DNA of 6,654 nucleotides, from positions 18,291 to 24,944 of the forward strand of contig DHWH01000023.1 in the NCBI GenBank assembly GCA_002413065.1, read 5' to 3'. A model generated the notes under the pieces. That model saw nothing but the letters and a program-made list of their open reading frames with translations. It did not search any database and had not been told where the DNA came from. Below are positions 1 to 5,280 of this stretch, in pieces. Numbering within the stretch: the stretch's first letter is position 1; each line of letters starts with the position of its first letter. The translations under genes were made by a program, and so were the position numbers. The stretch is from Patescibacteria group bacterium UBA5187. GTDB taxonomy: Bacteria; Patescibacteriota; Minisyncoccia; Phycocordibacterales; PALSA-1337.

Positions 1-114
1 CAGGTCATCCGTGTCGATATCAAGGAAATTCCTACATTGGGCCGCTCGACTCAGGGCGTGCGTGTCATGAAGTTGCGTGAAGGGGATTCATTGGCGAGTC
101 TGATTTGTTTGTAA
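1..114 (+). CDS. gyrA: DNA gyrase subunit A, C-terminal end (partial)
   Basis: Frame 1 is open from the first base to a TAA at 112-114 and gives the last 37 residues of a protein whose start lies outside the window. The peptide contains VIRVDIKEIPTLGRSTQGV followed by RVMKLREGDSLASL, which matches the last blade of the GyrA C-terminal beta-pinwheel, including the G-R-x-T-Q-G-V element that resembles the GyrA box. Gyrase A is the breakage-reunion subunit of the type II topoisomerase that introduces negative supercoils, and its C-terminal domain wraps DNA. The protein ends soon after the last blade, without the long acidic tail seen in some proteobacterial GyrA. ParC also has such blades, but the intact G-R-x-T-Q-G-V element favours GyrA. 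The fragment is short, so the call rests on this motif alone. Confidence 0.85.
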   Translation, partial: QVIRVDIKEIPTLGRSTQGVRVMKLREGDSLASLICL

Positions 115-136
115 GTTATTGTCCCCACAATACCTT

Positions 137-165
137 TATACATTTATGGGGTTATACTTTATACT
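137..165 (+). promoter_or_regulatory. Candidate sigma-70 promoter for the methyltransferase gene
   Basis: A -35-like TATACA (137-142, four of six matches to consensus) is followed by a 17-nt spacer and a -10 TATACT (160-165, five of six). With a 6-nt discriminator the transcript would begin at or very near the A of the ATG at 172, giving a leaderless message. This agrees with the absence of any Shine-Dalgarno sequence before 172. A second TATACT at 153-158 has no plausible -35 partner. The gene could instead be read through from gyrA. Confidence 0.4.
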
Positions 166-171
166 TTACCC

Positions 172-690
172 ATGCTCTCCGATCCTGCCTCAAATATCTT
201 GAAATTGGGCCTTACTGACGGCATGAAAGTTGTTGATCTCGGTGCAGGTTCCGGTTTTTATTCATTTGAAGCAGCAAAGATCGTAGGCGGGAGCGGTCAT
301 GTATACGCAGTCGATGTGCAGAAGGACCTTTTGGAGCGCCTCCGTTCGACTGGCGCATCATACGGTCTCAGGAATATTGAAATTATCTGGGGCAATGCGG
401 AGAAGATCGGGGGTACGAAGCTCCGTGAAGCCATCGCCGATCGCGTCATAGCCTCGAATATACTTTTTCAGATCGAGAAAATTGATGATTTCATCCTTGA
501 AATTAAACGCATCCTAAAACCTGGCGGCAAAGTCCTCGTTGTGGATTGGAGCGGCGTGTCGGCCTTGAGCCCGAAGACGGTTATCCCCGCAATGAAAGCA
601 GAGATGCTTTTTGAAAAGGCCGGTTTCAAGCTCGATCAAAGCTTCGATGCGGGGGAACATCATTACGGGCTGGTTTTTGTGAGAAATTAA
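172..690 (+). CDS. Class I SAM-dependent methyltransferase (UbiE/Methyltransf_11-like)
   Basis: A 172-residue soluble protein with a Rossmann-type methyltransferase fold. Motif I, VVDLGAGSG, is at residues 20-28 and binds S-adenosylmethionine. The acidic end of strand beta-2 is Asp48 in VYAVDVQ and should contact the ribose. A GNAEKIGG segment near residue 75 corresponds to the adenine-contacting region, and ILKPGGKVLVVDW near residues 115-127 is the usual post-motif strand. The family transfers methyl groups from SAM to small molecules, lipids, protein or RNA; nothing here shows the substrate. Length is near the minimum for the fold, with no added substrate domain. The ATG at 172 is the only standard start after the gyrA stop that keeps motif I near the N terminus, as in related proteins. 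No ribosome-binding site precedes it. The gene lies 57 nt after gyrA and 32 nt before the binding-protein gene; any functional link to the pilin-like cluster is unproven. Confidence 0.85.
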   Translation: MLSDPASNILKLGLTDGMKVVDLGAGSGFYSFEAAKIVGGSGHVYAVDVQKDLLERLRSTGASYGLRNIEIIWGNAEKIGGTKLREAIADRVIASNILFQIEKIDDFILEIKRILKPGGKVLVVDWSGVSALSPKTVIPAMKAEMLFEKAGFKLDQSFDAGEHHYGLVFVRN

Positions 691-722
691 CTCAAATGTT
701 TTTGTAGGCATTTTATACGCAT

Positions 723-2033
723 ATGATATCCAAATTTCAAATTATTACGCTTTCAATCTTTATTATCTGCATCATCGCAGGCGTAGCGGCTTTCGCTTTG
801 TATAAAGGGAATACGCAAAGCACATCGTTGCCTTCCATAACCATGTGGGGAACATTTCCAGCTACCACATTCAACCAGTATGTTTCCAACCTTAATAATG
901 GTTTGGCTAATCAGGTAAATATTACCTATACACAGAAAAAACCTGACGCATTTTCACAGGACTTCGTGAACGCCCTTGCTGTCGGCAGAGGTCCCGATGC
1001 GGTTCTTATCCCTGCCGATATGATTTTGTCCGAAGAGAACAAACTCGTTTCCATCCCGTATTCCGCATTTCCTGAACGGAATTTTATCGAAACATATATC
1101 CAGGAAGCTGGTGTATATTTGACCAAAGACGGCATAGAAGCGATCCCATTCACGCTTGATCCTCTGGTCATGTATTGGAACCGCGACACATTCAATGCTG
1201 CCGGAATTGCCACGTATCCCCGTTTCTGGGATGAATTCACCGGAGATGACCAACAGCCAGGTTTGGTTCAAAAATTACGCGTTAAGGATCAGAATCAAAA
1301 TATCCGTAAGGCGGCTCTTGCAATGGGAGATTTTACAAACATGACTAATGCCCGCGAAATACTCGGATCGTTGCTTTTGCAAATTCGTAATCCGGTTACG
1401 ATACGGGCAAATGACGGAATAGTCAGTGCGTTGAAAACAGGTGTTTCATATAATCCTCTTGCCGCTTTGCAGTTCTTCACCAGGTTTATCGATCCTTCCG
1501 GCGTAAATTATAGTTGGAATCGGGGAATGGCAAATGATAAGACGGCATTTTTAGGCGGCACGCTAGCCACGTATTTTGGTTTCGCTTCCGAACTCAATGA
1601 AATGCGTGCCAAGAATCCGAATCTCAACTTTGATGTGGCCCCTTTGCCTCAGATACGAACCGGTGGACAAAAAGCCGCATATGGAAAGATGTACGGTTTT
1701 TCCCTTGTTCGCGCAGGAGGCAATCCCAACGCGGCGTATCAGATTATTTCCATTCTTACCTCTCCACAAAATTTGGCCAACCTTTCAAAAACCATGTATC
1801 TTCCTCCGGTCAGAATTGACCTTATTCAGCAAGGTTCAACGGATCCGTATGTCACTATCTTCAATCAGGCGGCTCTGATCTCGAAAACCTGGCTGGACGC
1901 GGATCCTTCGAAGTCCCGCAGAGTTTTCAATATGCTCGTCGAATCATTAACAAGCGGACAAAAATCAATGAATGAAGAGATACAAGATACAGGGGATGAA
2001 TACGATGCTATTTTGAGGCAGGCGATGCAATAA
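723..2033 (+). CDS. Membrane-anchored extracellular solute-binding protein (family 1, sugar-type)
   Basis: A 436-residue protein of the bacterial solute-binding family 1 (MalE-like), normal in length. Residues 7-27 form a hydrophobic helix. Its only cysteine (Cys16) is mid-helix and preceded by Ile, so there is no lipobox, and no signal-peptidase I site is clear. I infer an uncleaved signal anchor holding the domain outside the membrane. Family features follow: the first strand SITMWGTF (38-45), a GRGPDAVLIP segment (88-97), and AIPFTLDPLVMYWNRDTF (140-157), the typical stretch before the second lobe. Later, FLGGTLATYF and YGKMYGFSLV match the usual distal regions. In a classical system it would deliver a ligand, often a sugar, to an ABC permease, but no permease or ATPase is present here. 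It lies 8 nt upstream of the first pilin-like gene, so co-transcription is likely. The ATG at 723 has no Shine-Dalgarno sequence. Ligand unknown. Confidence 0.85.
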   Translation: MISKFQIITLSIFIICIIAGVAAFALYKGNTQSTSLPSITMWGTFPATTFNQYVSNLNNGLANQVNITYTQKKPDAFSQDFVNALAVGRGPDAVLIPADMILSEENKLVSIPYSAFPERNFIETYIQEAGVYLTKDGIEAIPFTLDPLVMYWNRDTFNAAGIATYPRFWDEFTGDDQQPGLVQKLRVKDQNQNIRKAALAMGDFTNMTNAREILGSLLLQIRNPVTIRANDGIVSALKTGVSYNPLAALQFFTRFIDPSGVNYSWNRGMANDKTAFLGGTLATYFGFASELNEMRAKNPNLNFDVAPLPQIRTGGQKAAYGKMYGFSLVRAGGNPNAAYQIISILTSPQNLANLSKTMYLPPVRIDLIQQGSTDPYVTIFNQAALISKTWLDADPSKSRRVFNMLVESLTSGQKSMNEEIQDTGDEYDAILRQAMQ

Positions 2034-2041
2034 TTAAACAC

Positions 2042-2542
2042 ATGAAAAATTTTTCAAAAATAATATATAAATTTCTTCTTTCGTATTTTTTGTCCTTGTC
2101 CGTACTGCCTCTGGCTCCTTTTGCGTATGCTCAGAATCAGCCAACGCGAACATTAAATAGTCCGCTCCCTCCGACAAATGTGAATGACAGCAATTTCAGG
2201 CTCGTGGTGTGCGATGGTCCGGTACTGCCGGCAAGCGTACCCGCACCTAAGGCCAATTACGTTCCTTGTGACTTCAATGGCGTTATGATGACCATTCAGC
2301 ATCTTATAAATGTGGCAATGGTTCTCGGCGTTCTCGTAGCGATCGTCGGATTCTCATATGCAGGTTTCCTCTATATCACCAGCGGACCAAGTCAAAAAAA
2401 GCTTGATGACGCCCATGGCATCTTCAGTAAAGTGGGAATTGGGTTTATAATAATGTTGTCAGCCTGGTTTATCGTGTACCAGATCCTGTCCTGGCTGACG
2501 GGTACCAATTCCGGATTCAGTTCGCTTCTCGGCACACCGTAG
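2042..2542 (+). CDS. Secreted pilin-like (VirB2/TrbC-type) two-helix membrane protein 1, with cysteine pair
   Basis: A 166-residue protein. Residues 1-30 are a signal peptide with basic N terminus, hydrophobic core and AYA before Gln31 as probable cleavage site. Residues 31-78 form a Pro/Asn-rich external segment with Cys57 and Cys76, which could form a disulfide. Helix 1 spans about 90-113, a short loop GPSQKKLDDAHG (115-126) should be cytoplasmic, and helix 2 spans about 129-152 with LSAWFIVYQIL. The C-terminal tail is short and external. The pattern (signal peptide, C-D-F before helix 1, F-x-Y-A-G-F-L in helix 1, S-A-W in helix 2) is that of pilin-like proteins, distantly related to VirB2/TrbC, that recur in Patescibacteria. 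VirB2 proteins are subunits of type IV secretion pili; pilus formation here is inference. It is the longest of the six and belongs to a subfamily distinct from those at 3050, 3434 and 3951. No Shine-Dalgarno sequence is seen in the 8-nt gap or just before it. Confidence 0.75.
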   Translation: MKNFSKIIYKFLLSYFLSLSVLPLAPFAYAQNQPTRTLNSPLPPTNVNDSNFRLVVCDGPVLPASVPAPKANYVPCDFNGVMMTIQHLINVAMVLGVLVAIVGFSYAGFLYITSGPSQKKLDDAHGIFSKVGIGFIIMLSAWFIVYQILSWLTGTNSGFSSLLGTP

Positions 2543-2580
2543 TTTATTCACATGATGCATTTCATACATTTCTTTATTCA

Positions 2581-3039
2581 ATGAAAAAACAAATTCCACA
2601 ACTAGTAGCGATCGCACTTACAACGGCCATTTTGATTATGCCCACTTTTTCAGTTTTTGCACAAAATAGAGCTGAAATGCCGCCACCGGCTACTCCTGCC
2701 CCTCAGGCGACCTTCACCCTTCAAAATCCTCTCAGAAGTGAGATAAATTCCGTAGGCGCTCTCGTCGAGAATTTCGTCGAAATATTCAGTTACATTGTTA
2801 TTTTGCTCGCCGTAGTGGCGCTTATTTTTGTCGGCTTCAAATATATTTTGTATTCCGCTCAAGGAAAATCTGCCGATATAGCAAAACTCCATGGCTGGCT
2901 TTTCTGGATTGTTATCGGCGTGGCCGTTGTCATCGGAGCACGGGTAATAGTCAAAGTCGTGATAAATACCATTTCTGCCACTGGCACAGTGAGTCCCGGA
3001 GTTATCCAGAGTGCCAATGATGCCATAAACCGCAACTAG
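2581..3039 (+). CDS. Secreted pilin-like two-helix membrane protein 2
   Basis: A 152-residue protein with a signal peptide (MKK start, VFA before Gln28), a Pro/Ala-rich external spacer (residues 31-50), and an amphipathic stretch NPLRSEINSVGALVENFVEIF. Helix 1 follows at about 68-91, then a small loop QGKSADIAKLHG (94-105) and helix 2 at about 106-128. The tail ends with SANDAINRN. The layout is that of VirB2/TrbC-type pilins, but helix 2 lacks the S-x-W-G signature of the later copies and carries Arg121 and Lys125, so this is the most divergent member after the one at 2042. The ATG at 2581 is chosen because earlier ATGs at 2552 and 2555 are in another frame and this one starts directly with the signal peptide. 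The 38-nt upstream gap carries no ribosome-binding site. The stop is TAG and the next gene starts 10 nt later. Confidence 0.7.
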   Translation: MKKQIPQLVAIALTTAILIMPTFSVFAQNRAEMPPPATPAPQATFTLQNPLRSEINSVGALVENFVEIFSYIVILLAVVALIFVGFKYILYSAQGKSADIAKLHGWLFWIVIGVAVVIGARVIVKVVINTISATGTVSPGVIQSANDAINRN

Positions 3040-3049
3040 CAGTATACTT

Positions 3050-3424
3050 ATGAATACAATGAAAAAAATTAGGACATACGGTATTTCATTAGCGGCACTT
3101 TTTGCTCCGCTCATGTGTTTTGCCACGACAAAAGATTTGAAGGCTTTGATAGGTGTCATCGCCGGATATCTCAATGATATTCTAGCTCTGCTCATGGGTG
3201 CGGCCGTTGTTATGTTCGTATGGTACATCATTCAGTATTTCATAAAACCAAACGAAGGCGGAGAAAGCAGGACAGAGGCGGCGAAGTATCTCATGTGGAG
3301 CCTGATCGGATTCTTCGTGATCCTTTCGATGTGGGGCTTGGTCAACATTCTTATTCAGACATTTAATTTTGGACAGAACAGTCCGGGTTCTTGGGCCAAT
3401 ATGTCGAGCATATTTCCGCACTAA
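3050..3424 (+). CDS. Secreted pilin-like two-helix membrane protein 3 (VSxWGLVN-type group)
   Basis: A 124-residue protein with a signal peptide (probable cleavage CFA before Thr26). Helix 1 is at about 44-65, a charged loop KPNEGGESRTEAAK at 66-79, and helix 2 at about 81-103 with LSMWGLVNILIQTF. The tail is short and Asn/Gly/Ser-containing. Helix 2 closely matches those of the proteins at 3434 and 3951, and all three genes keep the identical 11-bp coding string TGGGGCTTGGT (here 3332-3342), so they look like tandem duplicates. The likely role is a pilin-like subunit in the envelope; this is by analogy with VirB2/TrbC, as the sequence match is structural rather than strong. Two starts are possible: ATG 3050 (MNTMKK) or ATG 3059 (MKK). 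The second gives a more typical signal peptide, and a TATACT at 3043-3048 lies just before both. No Shine-Dalgarno sequence supports either. Confidence 0.72.
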   Translation: MNTMKKIRTYGISLAALFAPLMCFATTKDLKALIGVIAGYLNDILALLMGAAVVMFVWYIIQYFIKPNEGGESRTEAAKYLMWSLIGFFVILSMWGLVNILIQTFNFGQNSPGSWANMSSIFPH

Positions 3425-3433
3425 CATATTCAT

Positions 3434-3877
3434 ATGAAATATATATTTTCTTCATTCGCAGCCGCAGTCCTCATACCTCTCTCGGTATACGCACAGACCA
3501 ATCCAAATGGAGAGCTTTCGCGCATAACCAATATCAATGGAGTGATCGTACGTATTGCGAGTATCGGCAGTGTGGCGGTATATCTGATGATAGCCCTTGC
3601 AGTAATCTACATTGTCTGGGCAACGGTGCAGTATTTCATCAAAGGGAAGTCGGGCGATGAAAGCCGCAAGGAATCGGGCATGCAGATATTGTGGGGTATC
3701 GTAGGCTTGGCTATCATCGTGTCCTTGTGGGGCTTGGTGAATGTCCTTGTGAACAGTTTTTCTACGAATCCAAATGTGCCAAAGGAGCGCTTTCCCAATG
3801 CTAATTTTGTAAAGACCAATGGATCTTCCAATGCCTCGTTTGATACGGAGGCAGAGGCCAGGCTTCTCGGGCAGTAG
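3434..3877 (+). CDS. Secreted pilin-like two-helix membrane protein 4 (VSxWGLVN-type group)
   Basis: A 147-residue protein with a signal peptide (VYA before Gln21), an external amphipathic stretch (residues 28-46), helix 1 at about 47-69, and a charged loop KGKSGDESRKESG (70-82). Helix 2 is at about 83-106 and carries IVGLAIIVSLWGLVN. The tail is longer than in its neighbours (residues 107-147), rich in Asn, Ser and Pro, with an acidic-to-basic end DTEAEARLLGQ. It resembles the proteins at 3050 and 3951 along both helices, and shares the string TGGGGCTTGGT (3728-3738). By fold it is a VirB2/TrbC-like pilin candidate. It starts exactly 9 nt after the previous TAA and in the same frame, with CATATG at the start and no Shine-Dalgarno sequence, which would suit termination-reinitiation coupling. 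Confidence 0.72.
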   Translation: MKYIFSSFAAAVLIPLSVYAQTNPNGELSRITNINGVIVRIASIGSVAVYLMIALAVIYIVWATVQYFIKGKSGDESRKESGMQILWGIVGLAIIVSLWGLVNVLVNSFSTNPNVPKERFPNANFVKTNGSSNASFDTEAEARLLGQ

Positions 3878-3914
3878 TATGTAATCCACAGTGAGCTCTA
3901 TTACCTAGGGGATT

Positions 3915-3927
3915 TATACGTTATAAT
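3915..3927 (+). promoter_or_regulatory. Candidate -10 region of an internal promoter before 3951
   Basis: The 73-nt gap between 3877 and 3951 is the longest in the plus-strand cluster. It holds a perfect -10 hexamer TATAAT at 3922-3927, with a second AT-rich hexamer TATACG at 3915-3920. The best -35 partner is poor: TTACCT at 3901-3906 with a short 15-nt spacer. A start near 3934 would leave a leader of about 17 nt. A small dyad, GTAAT (3881-3885) and ATTAC (3900-3904), lies just upstream and could be an operator or chance. No terminator is seen in the gap. Confidence 0.35.
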
Positions 3928-3950
3928 TACACTGTTACTAAAATCAATTA

Positions 3951-4349
3951 ATGAATATGAAAAAAATCTTTACGTTTCTTACGATCATTGCTCCTTCTAT
4001 AGCTTTTGCTCAAACAGCTCCTGTTACCGATGTAAACTCTCTTACGACCAAGATTATCGGCATCGGCAACACCGTAACGTATCTTCTCGTCGCTTTGGCA
4101 GTCATCTTTATTATTTGGAATGTTGTGAAATACGTCATTGGCGGTTCCAGTCCCGACGATAAGTCAAAAGCAGGTTTGAATGTCCTTTGGGGCATCGTCG
4201 GTTTGTTCGTTATCGTTTCCATCTGGGGCTTGGTAAACATTTTGACCAACACGTTCCGAACGACAGGCACCAATCAGCCTATTCCGAACTTCGGCAATAA
4301 TGTGAACAACGGCGGTATTCCTGCTAACCAGGTACCGATAGTTCAATAA
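3951..4349 (+). CDS. Secreted pilin-like two-helix membrane protein 5 (VSxWGLVN-type group)
   Basis: A 132-residue protein with a signal peptide (AFA before Gln21), an external segment with Thr/Val-rich character, helix 1 at about 42-63, and a loop GGSSPDDKSKAG (64-75). Helix 2 is at about 77-99 with IVGLFVIVSIWGLVNILTNTF, nearly the same as in the protein at 3434. The tail (103-132) is rich in Asn, Gly and Pro and should be external. The string TGGGGCTTGGT recurs at 4224-4234. It is the clearest close paralogue of the 3434 product and is presumably a pilin-like envelope subunit. ATG 3951 (MNMKK) or ATG 3957 (MKK) may be the start; neither has a ribosome-binding site. The gene may have its own promoter in the preceding gap. 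Confidence 0.72.
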   Translation: MNMKKIFTFLTIIAPSIAFAQTAPVTDVNSLTTKIIGIGNTVTYLLVALAVIFIIWNVVKYVIGGSSPDDKSKAGLNVLWGIVGLFVIVSIWGLVNILTNTFRTTGTNQPIPNFGNNVNNGGIPANQVPIVQ

Positions 4350-4358
4350 TCTTCGCAT

Positions 4359-4655
4359 ATGATTCCTTTTCTGCCGATACAGTCTGTTCAGGCGGCAGTC
4401 GATATGACCGAATTTGGCCGCGTGGTAAATCCGATTATTTCCAACATCGTCTATCCTGCAATTGAACTGTTGTTCGGTGTCGCACTCGTTGTGTTTGTCT
4501 ATGGCGTTCTGCAATTGGTACTGCACGGAGATGATGAGGAGGCACGAAAAAAAGGGAAGGATACGATGATATACGGCACTATCGGTTTGTTCATCATGGT
4601 ATCCGCCTGGGGAATCATCCATCTGGTGTCGAATACGGTCAAATCTGTTTTCTAG
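4359..4655 (+). CDS. Small pilin-like two-helix membrane protein 6, short N terminus
   Basis: A 98-residue protein, shortest of the six. The N terminus has no basic residues and only a brief hydrophobic stretch before SVQAAVD, which looks like the end of a signal peptide whose first part is missing. It cannot be extended upstream because the TAA of the previous gene (4347-4349) is in the same frame 9 nt earlier. Helix 1 is at about 34-55, the loop HGDDEEARKKGKD at 56-68 is highly charged, and helix 2 at about 70-91 contains IGLFIMVSAWGIIHLV, a diverged form of the VSxWG signature. The protein ends soon after helix 2. It fits the VirB2/TrbC-like pattern and closes the cluster, 61 nt before the terminator. 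Whether it is secreted, or inserts without a cleaved leader, is open. Confidence 0.65.
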   Translation: MIPFLPIQSVQAAVDMTEFGRVVNPIISNIVYPAIELLFGVALVVFVYGVLQLVLHGDDEEARKKGKDTMIYGTIGLFIMVSAWGIIHLVSNTVKSVF

Positions 4656-4716
4656 GTAAACGGGCAAATAAGAAAACAAAAGGGAGGTTTGGAGCTAAAA
4701 ATCCATATAAAAAAAG

Positions 4717-4747
4717 ACAGCCTGGAAATTTCTTCCCAGGCTGTTTT
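4717..4747. terminator. Bidirectional rho-independent terminator between convergent operons
   Basis: A perfect 9-bp stem, ACAGCCTGG (4717-4725) and CCAGGCTGT (4736-4744), encloses a 10-nt loop. On the plus strand it runs into TTTT (4744-4747). On the minus strand it is followed within two bases by seven T residues (complement of 4709-4715), making it the stronger terminator for the minus-strand operon. It sits 61 nt after the last plus-strand gene and 20 nt after the stop of the minus-strand gene, exactly where convergent transcription should end. Confidence 0.9.
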
Positions 4748-4767
4748 CGTTTGCGCACTCTTTTTCG

Positions 4768-5280
4768 CTACGTGCGAGGGACTCGACGGATGATGGCAAT
4801 CGCTTGCCCCGTCTGTTGTCCTTTTTGTACCCGAGCTTCCAGAAGGTTACCGCTGGGCAGTTTTAAGACCGAGTTGGTCTTCCATCCTGCTGGGTACATC
4901 GGTTCGATTCTGCTATCGTCACCATCTGGACGAATCTCCCAAGCGACTCCGCGGGTGAGCATATCGATCACGAGCTTCTTCCGAAGATCGAAGTTCGACA
5001 TGCCCTGCCAGTCGGTATTGTTCAGTATCAGTCGTTGCTCGTCGGAATTACCTTCGAGTGTGCTACTACTCCCGCTCTGGCTTTTGGATGTCCAGTGGAA
5101 GTCTAGCACCTTGCTTTTGTTGTGATGCCACAGTGCCAAACATCCCAAGAAGATAACGATAAGCGCGATCGCCTTGGGTGTGGTGTTGACGTACTTTCCC
5201 CATTTTCCTTCCGTGGAAGGGACAGGGTTAATGTTGCCATCAGCGTCGTCATGGCCAAAGGCAATGTTTTTGTTATTCAT
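4768..5280 (-). CDS. Unrecognised single-helix membrane protein encoded with the SPFH protein
   Basis: A 170-residue protein I do not recognise. The first 35 residues are polar (HDDADGN near 10-16). A hydrophobic helix (36-51, KAIALIVIFLGCLALW) is followed by HHNKSK, a Ser/Gln/Gly-rich linker (64-80), and a mixed-charge C-terminal domain of roughly 90 residues with DLRKKLVIDMLTRGVAWEI and a basic end. Topology is ambiguous because charges flank both sides of the helix. Start choice: the frame stays open upstream to an ATG at 5385, but that would put 35 codons inside the neighbouring gene. The ATG at 5280 lies in ATGAATAA, overlapping the upstream stop by 8 nt, which is typical of translational coupling. 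The overlap and shared terminator imply that it works with the SPFH protein, perhaps as a partner or stabiliser; that role is inference. Stop is TAG. Confidence 0.8.
   Translation of the reverse strand: MNNKNIAFGHDDADGNINPVPSTEGKWGKYVNTTPKAIALIVIFLGCLALWHHNKSKVLDFHWTSKSQSGSSSTLEGNSDEQRLILNNTDWQGMSNFDLRKKLVIDMLTRGVAWEIRPDGDDSRIEPMYPAGWKTNSVLKLPSGNLLEARVQKGQQTGQAIAIIRRVPRT

Noticed and set aside
123..151. CCCCA and TGGGG arms after gyrA as a terminator
   Set aside because: Only 5 bp with a 19-nt loop and no T tract; read-through into the methyltransferase remains possible.
759..785. Lipobox in the solute-binding protein
   Set aside because: Cys16 is in the middle of the hydrophobic helix and preceded by Ile rather than Gly, Ala or Ser, so lipidation is not supported.
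2543..2580. Direct repeat TTTATTCA at both ends of the gap before 2581
   Set aside because: Eight AT-rich bases repeated once is within chance and not linked to a mobile element.
2650..3231. Open frame of 193 codons on the minus strand, and others such as 4164-4679 and 3452-3889
   Set aside because: They run antisense through well-supported signal-peptide and membrane proteins, have odd composition rich in His, Arg and Tyr, and lack start signals.
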